NCBI GenBank assembly: GCA_034670405.1
Contig: JAXDDX010000167.1
Coordinates: 796,001-860,000 of the forward strand
Source of the DNA: Hoplostethus atlanticus
Taxonomy: Eukaryota; Chordata; Actinopteri; Trachichthyiformes; Trachichthyidae
Reading direction: 5' to 3'
Length of the DNA stretch: 64,000 nt
The notes under the pieces were generated by a model. The model did no database searches. It saw only the letters and a list, made by a program, of their open reading frames with translations, and was not told where the DNA came from. Position numbers and translations under genes: made by a program. Positions 42,818 through 52,863 of this stretch are shown one piece after another. Each line of letters begins with the position of its first letter. The first letter of the stretch is position 1.

Positions 42818-43772
42818 GGGGCCTGTTCCAAGAAGCGGGTTTAGTGAAAACTCTGAGTTTGTTAACCCTGAGAGGAGGGAAACTCTGGGTTTTCCGTTCC
42901 AGAAAGAGAGGTAACTCAAACTCTGATTCAGTTACCATGGTAACTGACTCTGTGAACCTAACCTGCTCGCTGGCAGGTTTTCTTGAACAAACCCTGACTT
43001 TCTCCCTGTCTCCTCCCTCTGCTGAACCTGAAGCAGCTGTCGGACATGGCGTGTCCTTTCCTCGGTAACCCGATCGATATTCAAGCGGAAATAATTTGCA
43101 TAGCCTCACGTCGGGAGAGGATTTTGAGACCCCGATTAGATGTTCTATGTCCAGGATGGAAGAGCTGTCCGAGATAAAATGCCGTTTACACAGCTCAGTT
43201 GGTAGAGCATGAGACTCTCAGTCTCATGGTTGTGGGTTTGATCCCCACATAGTGTTAACTATCACCTTTGTAAGTCGCTTTGGATAAAAGCGTCTGCTAA
43301 ATGACTATTGTAATGTTTTTATTTTTCATTTTCAGCTGCTGCCAAGAGCGCTTTGCGCCCGTGGGATTGCACCTAAATGAAAATATTTTTTTTCCAATAC
43401 CATTCCACCACTTTCTCACATGTAGGTAATATAAGAAAGTGTGGTGAAATGTTAAATGAATACACTACTGCATTCAAACGTAGGCATTGACTCGGGCAGC
43501 GATTCTCTCCCACGCCAATTCCCTCTCCTTTACGACCCTTCTGCTTGCTGGTTGCCATGGTGAATCGTAGTATCAGACCTCCATTGATGATGGCTTTTTA
43601 TTGTCGTCGCGCACGCGCTTAACTCAAGGTGAAAATACTCAAAGTTGATTGAACTAACTCAAATCAGCCGTTCTGGAACCGAAAACTCAGACTTGGCCAT
43701 CTCGGAATTAATCAACTCAGAGTGCAGGGTTAGACTCAGAGTTTGCTGAACCTGCTTCTTGGAACAGGCCCC
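42818..43772 (-). mobile_element. PIF/Harbinger-type element, copy 2
   Basis: Ends GGGGCCTGTTCCAAGAAGC and GCTTCTTGGAACAGGCCCC, followed by TGGAGGGCTATGGG, i.e. inserted at the CTGG of the Maverick TIR. It contains the start of a HARBI1-like nuclease frame on the plus strand (ATG 43046: MACPFLGNPIDIQAEIICIA), a tRNA-like SINE (43190-43320) and, on the minus strand near 43559-43480, the start of the Myb-like gene. Confidence 0.85.
43190..43320 (+). repeat. tRNA-derived SINE with L2-type tail
   Basis: A box AGCTCAGTTGGTAGAGCATG, anticodon-arm GAGACTCTCAGTCTC, B box GGTTTGATCCCCAC, then TTGTAAGTCGCTTTGGATAA and AAAGCGTCTGCTAAATGACT, the tail shared with fish L2 LINEs. The shared tail fits a SINE mobilised by L2. 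Confidence 0.85.
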
Positions 43773-43988
43773 TGGAGGGCTATGGGAAAGTGTTTTTGTT
43801 TTATACTCATTAACTGACCATATGGCAAACAAAGAACAATGGGGAAATCTGAGACCTTTTATTTATTTAATGATCCTAATGAGGAGGTATTCCCGAGGGT
43901 GTGGGTCGGAGGTGTCATTCATTTGTTGTTTTGATCCTTAACGGGGGTATTGACCAACCGGGGTGCATAGGGGGTTGTGGGAACACCT

Positions 43989-45159
43989 GGGGCCTGTTCC
44001 AAGAAGCAGGTTCAGCAAACTCTGAGTCTAACCCTGCACTCTGAGTTGATTCATTCTGAGTTTTCGGTTCCAGAACGGCTGATTTGAGTTAGTTCAATCA
44101 ATTTTGAGTATGTTCACCTTGAGTTAAGCGCGTGCGCGACGACAATAAAAAGCCATCATCAATGGAGGTCCGATACTACGATTCACCATGGCAACCAGCA
44201 AGCAGAAGGGTCGTAATGGAGAGGGAATTGGCGTGGGAGAGAATCGCTGCCCGAGTCAATGCGTACGTTTGAATGCAGCAGTGTATTCATTTAAGATTTA
44301 ACGACACTTTCTTATAATATTACCTACATGTGAGAAAGTGGTGGAATGGTATTGGAAAAAAAATATTTTCATTTAGGTGCAATCCCACGGGCGCAAAGCG
44401 CACTTGGCAGCAGCTGAAAATGAAATATAAAAACATTACAGTCATTTAGCAGAGGCTTTTATCCAAAGCGACTTACAAAGGTGATAGTTAACACTATCTG
44501 AGGATCGAACCCACAACCCTGAGACTGAGAGTCTCCTGCTTTACCAACTGAGCTGTCTGGACCAGACATACTTCAAATGGTGTACTTGGGGTGGCAAATT
44601 AGAAAGGCAGATCTAGAAATTTAATTACTCGAACATAAGTTAGAGGTGGGTGCATGGTCACAGGTGAAATGTGTTGTTGGAACAATATATAAATACTAAC
44701 TGTTGCTTTTGTATTTGTAGGAAATAAATAAGACCAAATGAAAGGTGTCTTTATTTGACTGCTCGGGGTGGTGGTAGCTTAATCCGTGAAGTGTAAACGG
44801 CATATTATATCTCGGACAGCTCTTCCATCCTGGACATAGAACATCTAATCGGGGTCTCAAAATCCTCTCCCGACGTGAGGCTATGCGAATTACTTCCGCT
44901 TGAATATCTTACCGAGGAAAGGACACGCCATGTCCGACAGCTGCTTCAGGTTCAGCAGAGGGAGGAGACAGGGAGAAAGTCAGGGTTTGTTCAAGAAAAC
45001 CTGCTAGCGAGCAGGTTAGGTTCACAGAGTCAGTTACCATGGTAATTGACTCAGAGTTTGAGTTACCTCTCTTTCTGGAACGGAAAACCCAGAGTTTCCC
45101 TCATCTCAGGGTTAACAAACTCAGAGTTTTCACTAAACCCGCTTCTTGGAACAGGCCCC
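43989..45159 (+). mobile_element. PIF/Harbinger-type element, copy 3 (opposite orientation)
   Basis: Same family as copy 2, inverted, at the same relative target in the second copy of the TIR block. Myb-like start at ATG 44188 (MATSKQKGRNGEGIGV; a +1 frame gives RELAWERIAARVNAYV), SINE at 44440-44570 in reverse, and the HARBI1-like start near 44930 on the minus strand. The two copies form a large imperfect palindrome. Confidence 0.85.
44440..44570 (-). repeat. tRNA-derived SINE with L2-type tail (inverse copy)
   Basis: Reverse counterpart of 43190-43320: L2-type tail at 44445-44480, B box at about 44503-44520 and A box at about 44543-44565, all on the minus strand. Confidence 0.85.
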
Positions 45160-45659
45160 AGGAGGGCTGTGGGAATGTGTTTTAGTTTTATACTCATTAG
45201 CTGACTGTTGTCAAACAAGGGGCAATGGGGATCTGTGTGTGACATCTGGAGTGCTATGGGAAAGTGTTTTTGTTTTATACTCATTAACTGACCACTTGTC
45301 AAACAATGGACAATGGGGAGCTGTATTTGTTTTGTAATCCTTAAGGAAGTCTATTGATCTATGGCAAATGCGGTTCTTTGGGTGTTTAACCCTGATTTGT
45401 TCTTTACTAAATAATGAAATTGTCCCTATGACTATCAATCTTTATATCGCTGTTGATATACGTATTGGGTATAGGAAGGCTATTTGGCCATGTTATAATA
45501 TAATAATATAATGTCCCAAATATATTAGGACATCTAAATTAGACTAATATATAGAGCAGGGCTATATTTCAGCTAGACACAACCAACAACATAAGAATCT
45601 AATGTGAAAAGATAGCTACATTAAACAAGGTTTTGGTGTTTTTATAATAATGATTTTGT

Positions 45660-45669
45660 CACATATGTG

Positions 45670-45701
<32 letters not shown>

Positions 45702-45702
45702 G
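45660..45702. repeat. (CG/CA)n microsatellite
   Basis: GCGCGC followed by CA repeat between the subterminal block and the tandem promoter-proximal repeat of Maverick 2. Confidence 0.9.
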
Positions 45703-45904
45703 TCCGTCGATACGGCCGGCCATCAGAGCGAGTGTCTGATGATACCTTAGGATGTCCGGGGGGGTCTAAGTCTGGATTGTGCGCAGGGCTGTGGGCGAGA
45801 CGTCAATCATTTGGTTTTACGATAGTAATTGAGGATTACCGCCCAGATAGCACGTGACATTTTGGAGCGCTAAATTTGAATGTGCGCAAGTCTGAATTGT
45901 GAGA

Positions 45905-46044
45905 GTCGTCTTTGGGGATATAAGGCGCACGGAGCCGATGTATGTTGACCAGCCGTAGCGCATCCCACGTTGCATAGACGCTGCACGGCCCCATTTTTCG
46001 CAAGACAGGCTTCAACGCTGCGGAATCGACCTAACCTAGACAAG
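45905..46044 (+). promoter_or_regulatory. TATA promoter and leader of the spliced Maverick gene
   Basis: GGGGATATAAGGCGCACGG places a TATA box at about 45917-45924, some 120 bp ahead of the ATG at 46045 and directly downstream of the lineage-specific tandem repeat (45768-45900). A start of transcription near 45950 would give a leader of about 95 bases. Confidence 0.6.
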
Positions 46045-47272
46045 ATGTTTGTTTACTGTAAGTATTCTATTTAACTATGTCATATTCTATTCAAACGATA
46101 GCCCATAGTTGGATAAAAACTAATACGATATGTTTTTCTTTTTGATTTGGTGAAGATTAGGGGGGGAAAGCAACACAATTGAGGATCTTACAGAGGCCTC
46201 TACAAGCCACGGTAAGTCCGTTGTATTCTATGCAGGTGTCTTATTAGATTGAGTTGCATTACCAAGTATTTAAAACTATGTATCACCTATACATGATTGT
46301 CTATGTTTTGTATCTATTTCTCTCTAGAATCACAAAATATATTAGATCAGACCAGGAACAGAAAATCTGATACCAGTGGGGGTACCGGTCGGACACGTAT
46401 GGACAAAGAAAATAAACACCCTAACAAAAGTAGGTTTTTATTCTACATTCGGGCGCATATTTTTAAAACCAGGGTTCTTTCTAATGAGTTGAACTTTCTA
46501 ATGAGTTGTACGTTTCATTTTTGCTCCTGCATTTCTTAGGTCTTCTAGGAAAAAACAGCGCACCACTTAAAGAACGGTTTCCTCAAAACACCAGTAATAT
46601 AAATTAAAATTGAAATGAAAAAATAAACGGCAAATCATATTGTGTTCTTTCTTTTGTTTTTACTGAACATCAAGGCGAGGCGTTAAACAAGCTTGAACAA
46701 TATGTGAATAACGTTTCAAAGTCGTCTGTTGAGGGAGAACCTGAGACACAGGAGCCAAAGGCAAAACACACAAGATCTGAAAACGGTATAGTATTAACAT
46801 TTGATACATCCTATGTTTAAAACTATATTGTCCCTTTTATAATAATCACCGACTAATGGACTATACCATCTAATGTGTCTTGTTTTTAGTAAGCGGTGAG
46901 GAGGAGACGAGCGCCTCTGCGGGGATAGTTTTAAATCTTCAGTCGGACAGCTGGACTGATGAAGACATTGCACTCTGGGATCGCTTTGACTTTGGGCTGA
47001 CACAGACGTGCAGCGAAGAAAATTCCGTCCAAGACCCGGAAAACATCGCCATACCGACACCGTCGTCATCTGCAAGGGTGAGCGATCGAGATGTCATTGT
47101 GTTGATCAAATCCGTGATTTGCAGCATAGAGGCATTATCCAAATCTAATTTAAAAAATAATGATGATTTTATGAGACAGCTCAACGAGTTTTCCCGAAAA
47201 TTTGATAGCATAGAACAAGCCATTAAGAGACAAAACTCGCTGATACGCATCACACACAGAGCTTCTTGCTGA
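46045..47272 (+). CDS. Six-exon Maverick gene, unknown function
   Basis: Exons 46045-46057, 46161-46211, 46328-46429, 46540-46593, 46675-46785, 46890-47272 (stop TGA). All five introns are GT-AG, 81-116 bp long and phase 1, and the spliced frame of about 237 codons has no stop. I found this by reading; the small exons are too short to show as open frames. The product starts MFVY, has a Lys/Arg-rich middle (MDKENKHPNK), an acidic segment (EGEPETQEPK; SGEEETSAS), a Trp/Asp patch (SDSWTDEDIALWDRFDFG), and a C-terminal helix likely to form a coiled coil (MRQLNEFSRKFDSIEQAIKR). No known domain. It lies directly after the promoter repeats and before polymerase B, so it is probably an early regulatory or replication-associated protein. 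The intact frame contrasts with the broken polymerase next to it. Confidence 0.7.
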
Positions 47273-48432
47273 TAAGAGCTCTTCGACAAATTAGGAGATT
47301 TTAGTAGTGCATATACCAACAGCGTGTCATAAGTGCTTTTTATGGGTTTATGTTTTGTTGGAGAGTACTTTAATTGCAAATGTTTTTTCTTTTTGCTGTT
47401 GTAAACCATGAAAAGATCGTACAAATCAGTGAACGGTCGTAGAAATGCAGAGAGAAGCCAGTATGACTTATCCACTAATGATGATGATGATGGTGAAGAG
47501 CAAGACTGTGGTCTTCAGGCTAGAAACCGGTTTGAGGATGCCAGTGTAGATGATGACTTGCCGCAAGACTTTGATGAATTAGACACAGCCACACAATGTA
47601 GCTTGTTGATAAAGTTGGTGCAGTATCGGACTAAAAAGTATAGTGAGATGTTTGATACACCTATCCTTTACAGCAAAGTACATGGAACAGGGCTTGATTT
47701 TGATGATGAGGAAGAGGAGGACGATGAGCAGCTATCAGCTGAGAGCATGGACTATTGTACAGTACACACCCCGAATCAGTCAGGACATGTTTTTGAGCAT
47801 AATAGCTTATCCGGCCAAACACCGAATGTGGCTCAAGAGATGACAGGGGGTAGTGGACCTTTTCAAACACAAAATATCCCACGGTTTAATGCTGTGGAAG
47901 TTAGACAGCCGATAGATTTGAGAAGCATATCTCTTGATAATTTAGAAGAAGTTCCAAATCTGATGAGACACAAGCTAACGGATGTGATAACGCACTGTAC
48001 AGAGAATGCTCCTGCAGGTAGTCTGTTAAATGTAGTGTTGCGTGGTCCCTCTCTCGCTAGCGATGTTCAAACAGTTTTAAAATCTGACGATGACTATAAT
48101 GCAGACTTGTTTTTAGAGCAGATAGCACAGGTGATGCAGAGTAATGACACATCCATGACAGATGACGAATTAGAATTTGTCGTTACAGTCGCCCAGAACA
48201 AAAGTGGTGGAGGATATCGTTTGAAATTAGGGGCCATACCTTATGATGAGATAATACGTAAGAAAAGACCTTGTCTTTACAGCCCTCAAAACATAGGTAA
48301 CAATCTGTGCTTCTCCACGTGTATTGCTCACCATCTAAGCTCAATGCGTGCGATACAAGCGAACGATATCATTGCAGAAATAATGTACGAAGAGTTAGGG
48401 ATTGTGGCTAGTACAAATGCCCGTGAGGATAT

Positions 48433-48916
48433 TGTCACACCTGCTCGGACCCGTTAACTCCCTTTTGGTTTTCCTCTTGTGTTTTGTCTTGTTTCCTGTT
48501 TTATTTTGTTACTCACTTGTCGTCTCGTTTCAGGTCACTTTACTTCCTTTCCTCCCCGAGGCTCCCCGCCTGTGTGATTACCTGCCCCGCCCTAATGTGT
48601 TGCACCTGTGCCTCATTGTCTCCCCTCCCTGTCAGTATTTAGTCTGTGTGTTTCCCTGTTCATTTGCCAGTTCGTCTTTGTTCCCTGTGACAAACTTACC
48701 AGCCTTCCGTTGTTTCCTGCATTCCCTCGTGAGTTTTGGTTTTTTGACGTTGCCTGTTTCTTCGACCTGGATTTTTGCCTGCCCCTTGTCTGCTACCTTT
48801 GCCTTATCCGGACTGCCTTTCTGTGTACCGAACCTAGCTGGAATAAACGGACTTGTACCTTATCTCCCCGTCTCGAGTCGTGCATTTGGGTCCATGCTTT
48901 TGTGCCAAGTCTGACA
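48433..48916 (+). mobile_element. Solo LTR, 484 bp, with 5 bp target duplication
   Basis: Begins TGTCACACCTG and ends GTCTGACA, flanked by GATAT on both sides (48428-48432 and 48917-48921). A poly(A) signal GGAATAAACGG lies near 48840. Removing the LTR and one GATAT brings the two polymerase parts back into one frame, so the polymerase was still open there when it inserted. Confidence 0.9.
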
Positions 48917-50637
48917 GATATGGCTTATGCAGATAAATTGTACAGAGAGTTGGGGTATACACCTGATCGAAAGATTGGCTTTTCTGATGTCTCTAGATTC
49001 GAGAGGCATCTGAATGTGAAAATTCTAATATTCCAACACGTCCAATCAAGCAAAAAGCTGGAGTTGTATCAAACGAGCGACAAGCCCCACCCAGACACTA
49101 TATGGTTGTATCTACACAATGAACACTACCACCTTATTGTGAATAAGACACGATTTTTCGGGGCAAAGTATCTCTGCGAATACTGTTACAAACCATGCAA
49201 TTCAGTACTGGATCACAAATGTAAATTCCACTGTAACGTATGTCTAACAGGTTGTTACACACACCCAGGTCCAACGATAAAATGTGACCAGTGTAGCCGT
49301 ATATGTAGATCAGAGCATTGTTATAAAACACATTGTCAATTTTCACAAACACATGGATTTACGCCGTGTAAACGTTCAAAATATTGCGACTTGTGCGGTA
49401 GATTATATTTTGTACCGAAAAACCCCAAAAAGGCCGCCGACAGTAGCGATATACCGTTCCACACATGCGCAGAGAGAAAGTGTAGACACTGCGGAGCACC
49501 CGTCGTCGACGATCTTCACACATGCTACATCCAGCCTATCCCAGAGGAACGTCTAAAAACAAAATACATCTATGATTTTGAGACTCGCTATCATGATGGG
49601 AGACACGAGGCAAATTTTGCAGCTGCAATAGCATTTAATGACAAGTCATGGTGGGCCTCCGGTCTCGATTGTGTCCAAAAAGTTTATCAGACAGTATAGA
49701 TGTGAACGGTACAAAAACTACACATTTGTAGCACACAATGCCTCAGGATTCGACAACTACATTATGATGGAGTATTTTACAAGACAGGGTATTACACCTA
49801 AACTGGTCATGCGTGGAAGTAGGGTGATTCTGATGTACGACGATGCATTCAAACAGCGTTGGGTAGATTCTTTTAGCTTTCTCCCTATGCGCTTGTCAAA
49901 AACACCCGCAGCGCTTGGTTTTGATGTAGAAAAGGGGTATTTTCCCCACACGTTTAATACAAGAGCGAATTAATCCTACATAGGCCCTTACCCAGACCCG
50001 TCCTATTATGAATACGAGAAGATGTCAGAGAGTGACAAAGGCACATTCATAACCTGTATAACACCGTCCGTCATGAGGTGTTTGATTTCCAGAAAGAACT
50101 TGAGCGCTATGGTGTCAATGATTGTTGTTTTACGAAAGGCGTGCATGGTCTTTCGTGAAACAATCATTCTTTGTTCGGGTATAGATCCCCTCAGTCACAC
50201 AACACTGGCATCATGCTGTATGGCCATCTACAAAACAATTTTTTTACCGCCAGACACGTTAGCTTTCACATACGAGGGAGCATATGTCGCACAGCACAAG
50301 ACCTATTCGAATGTCTCCATCCAGTGGCTTGAGTTTTTAGCAAACCATCACAGTATAGAGATTCAACACGCTCTCAATGCTGGAGAAAAGCAGTTTGGTC
50401 CTTTCTTTACAGATGGATATGACCCAAACACGCATACGGCCTACGAATTTGCAGGCTGTTTTTATCACAGATGCGATCTTTGCTACAATCCGGCCCATAA
50501 AAATCCTGTCACTTGGATCGAATTTGGTCGCATGAAAAGAGTTTAGTGATAAAATCTCAGTCCTCAAAAAAGACTATGGTCTCTGCGTGGTAATTATCTG
50601 GCAGTGTGAATGGGAGAAACAGAAAAAGACAGACGGT

Positions 50638-51435
50638 GTTTAGGGGTGGGCGGTATAACGGTTGAACCGGTATAGCGGTAGAAATCCGTGCCAAGGTAGA
50701 GATTTGACTCTACCGGATGTACCGGTAGAAGGCTACTTTTAGGCTCTTTGAATGTAAAAATACTTTTTCACATTTACAAACACAACACACAAAGCTAGCG
50801 AACTGCGCGCTGCCATTTAAAGATAATAAACTAGTTTGTGGAAAAAGACGATGTGAAAAAGTGAGTAGTGCAACGTAAACTTTGACGTAAACAGACGCAT
50901 GCTTTCTGAAGATGCATGGTGAAATGGAAGGCAGCGAGCATGATGCGGGAGCTCCCGTTCCCCATGCAAACAAAGAAGAAGAATTAGTTAGAAAGAAAGG
51001 TGCTTCGTCCATCATCTGGACGTGGTTTGGGTTTAAAAAGTCGGACCTTGAGCAGAAAACTATTATCTGCAAGCAATGTCGAGCAAGAGTTGTTGCCGGC
51101 GGTGGTAACACGAGCAATCTCTTTTATCACCTCAAAACAAAACATGTTCGCGAGTATGAAGAGAGTACTAGGATGCGCGCAGACACAAGCAGTCCTTCCG
51201 CAAGTGGTGCTAAACAAAAAACCACAACGCAGACGTCGCTAGCTGAGTCATTTTCCAGTGGCTATCCGTATGACAAAAAAAAGCAAGCAGTGGAAGGACA
51301 TTACACATTCCATAACGCAGTACCTATGTAAGGACATGGTTCCTATACAAACAGGTTTAAGGCATTGATCAAAACACTGGATCCGAGGTATGTGATGCCA
51401 GGTCGAAAATACTATAGCCAAACTGGGAAAAAGTT
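50638..51435 (+). mobile_element. hAT transposon fragment with BED zinc finger
   Basis: Left end TTTAGGGGTGGGCGGTATAA, a typical hAT-like terminus. The frame 50912-51331 has a BED finger: IWTWFGFKKSDLEQKTIICK, CKQCRARV and HLKTKHVREYEE (C2H2-type spacing). Further on, in another frame, LIKTLDPRYVMPGRKY, a stretch typical of hAT transposases. The catalytic domain and right terminus are missing. It sits inside the Maverick polymerase and its right border coincides with loss of polymerase sequence. Confidence 0.8.
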
Positions 51436-51640
51436 TGCATATAATGTGCTCCCATACAGATGTCATGGAAAATTGATGTTCCCGCTGTGTCAGACATGTG
51501 CGCAGGAGCTTAACCAGACATCTGAATGCCGGCACAGTAGTGAAGAGAGAACGCTCTCAGGCACATGGGTGTCATTCGAGCTGCAAAAAACTCTTGAAAA
51601 AGGATACAAAATAACAACGATTGACGAGGTATGGCATTTG

Positions 51641-52863
51641 GCATCCCTCTGTTCCCAATATCAATTTCTCCTGTCTACATCGATCTGCAGTGAAGGCTGA
51701 GTAAATGCTTATGGCTAGAGCCGAGGGTACACTGATGTCTATGGGGCATTTGGTGCAGTCTGCCGTGCATCCCCGTTTCAGTTCTGTTTTGGAAGTCCTG
51801 CCAGATCGCGCCTCGCGTGCATTAAATTCTGACCAACATTACTAAAAATAGCTCACTAAAAAAGCACTTGTATATAATGCTGTGCTTGCATTATACGGCA
51901 TTATATTGGCATTCGTCCTCCACGATTTCTTTCTGCGAACCATGGAGGGGACAGCAGGTGTGAAACTAAGCGGCTTTGCCTACGATCATAGAACTAGAGG
52001 GGCAAAGACACAAGCATATTCTGAATACATGCATTATCCAGTACTACCTGGTCATGGTTGACCTATACCCAAGTTCATGCATCACTTGAAAATGCGGTAT
52101 AATCAAACCCTTGGCGTCTTGTATTCACTGCAAACCACAGACGACACCAAGATGGAGCCTGAGCTAGCTGTCAGACACTTATCTCTGTCTACAGTCCGCT
52201 GCCACTTCATGCGAACATCGGTGTTCGCGTGGATGAAAAAGGAGTTAGCCTATTAGCGCTAACCCAGCAACATGGCAAGTTACCATTGTCATGTATAGAA
52301 ATTGAGATTTGACCCCTTTGAGTATCCATAGAGGTATGACGTCACTCTGGTTGATGTATGGAGGTGGAGGCCAGGTGTGAGAGGACATTAAAGTGATGAC
52401 ACCCACGTCGGCCTCAGTGATTCAATTCAAGCTGTCTAATTAAGTATTAAGACGGAGACACAACAACCATGCCAACCCATCCGGTGCTACCTATCGCAGA
52501 GGGGTGGAAGCATATTCTGAATAACATACATAATCCAGAACTACCTGGTCATGTTGATTCATGCTCAAGTCATGCATCACATGAATTTGCATTCATTCAC
52601 AGGCATTCGAAAACGAGTCGTAGGGGTGAAAATGAGAAAAGTTACGAACTGTAACTGTCGCTGAATGACTCACTCCTTGTCCTGCATTGCAAAGGGGGCC
52701 AGCGTCTTCGTTCCCAGCTCTAGAACAGAGTGGCCGAAGGAGCCCCCAGTCATGTCAAGCATGTAAAAATGCACAAAGGACACCCAGCTGATAGGTGCAT
52801 CGTTGAATTTTCAGTGCTCGCGCACGAGATAGCCCATAAGGCGAAGCCTACGAGAAATAGAAC
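51641..52863. repeat. Unclassified dispersed repeat family, composite
   Basis: Blocks shared with 61.86-62.27 kb. GGCATTCGTCCTCCACGATT and TTTCTGCGAACCATGGAGGG (51908-51958) recur inverted at 62095-62145. CAGCTGATAGGTGCATCGTT and GAATTTTCAGTGCTCGC (52786-52822) recur in direct orientation at 62189-62222. CGAAGCCTACGAGAAATAGA (52841-52860) recurs at 62010-62030. No coding frame; looks like MITE or SINE-like debris. Confidence 0.65.

Larger units (their letters stand above)
42471..51640 (+). mobile_element. Maverick/Polinton element 2 (left half only)
   Basis: Starts with AGTAGTTAATATGGGACGCC, the same terminus as element 1. It then has the TIR with a duplicated ~140 bp block, each copy carrying a Harbinger element, subterminal sequence shared with element 1 (45535-45900), a six-exon gene, and polymerase B up to 51640. 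There the sequence turns into unrelated repeats. Right half, ATPase and capsid genes are absent. The overlap with element 1 (51458-51637 against 12118-12297) has only three differences I can count, so the two copies belong to the same lineage. Confidence 0.88.
47408..51640 (+). pseudogene. DNA polymerase B, N-terminal part (Maverick 2), multiply broken
   Basis: Starts at ATG 47408. Residues 1-340: acidic N-terminal region, then KKRPCLYSPQNIGNNLCFST, a cysteine-box seen ahead of the polymerase in this family. A solo LTR (48433-48916) splits the frame. After it, HYHLIVNKTRFFGAKYLCEY leads into a Cys/His-rich zinc-ribbon-like block (about 49180-49530) and the exonuclease motif YIYDFETRY near 49566. 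A frame change at about 49650-49690 precedes FVAHNASGFDNYIMME (ExoII). A TAA at 49971-49973 and shifts around 50080-50150 follow, then FTDGYDPNTHTAYEFAGCFY near 50410. A hAT fragment (about 50638-51435) replaces the stretch that should hold palm motif A. The last piece, GKLMFPLCQTCAQEL, ends at 51640. Not functional. Confidence 0.85.

Noticed and set aside
43190-43250. Functional tRNA gene
   Set aside because: A and B boxes and an anticodon arm are present, but the sequence lies inside Harbinger elements, lacks a good acceptor stem and has a LINE-type tail. A SINE explains it better. The same applies to 35265-35338 and 44500-44570.
47408-48457. Separate acidic Maverick protein ending at 48457
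   Set aside because: The stop comes from the solo LTR. The reading frame belongs with the polymerase downstream, so the frame end is not a natural gene end.
48608-48916. N-terminal extension of the polymerase frame within 48608-48916
   Set aside because: This part is translated LTR sequence; polymerase coding resumes only after 48921.
50912-51331. Host ZBED gene
   Set aside because: The BED finger is followed by hAT transposase debris and a hAT-like terminus, inside a Maverick gene; no host gene structure.
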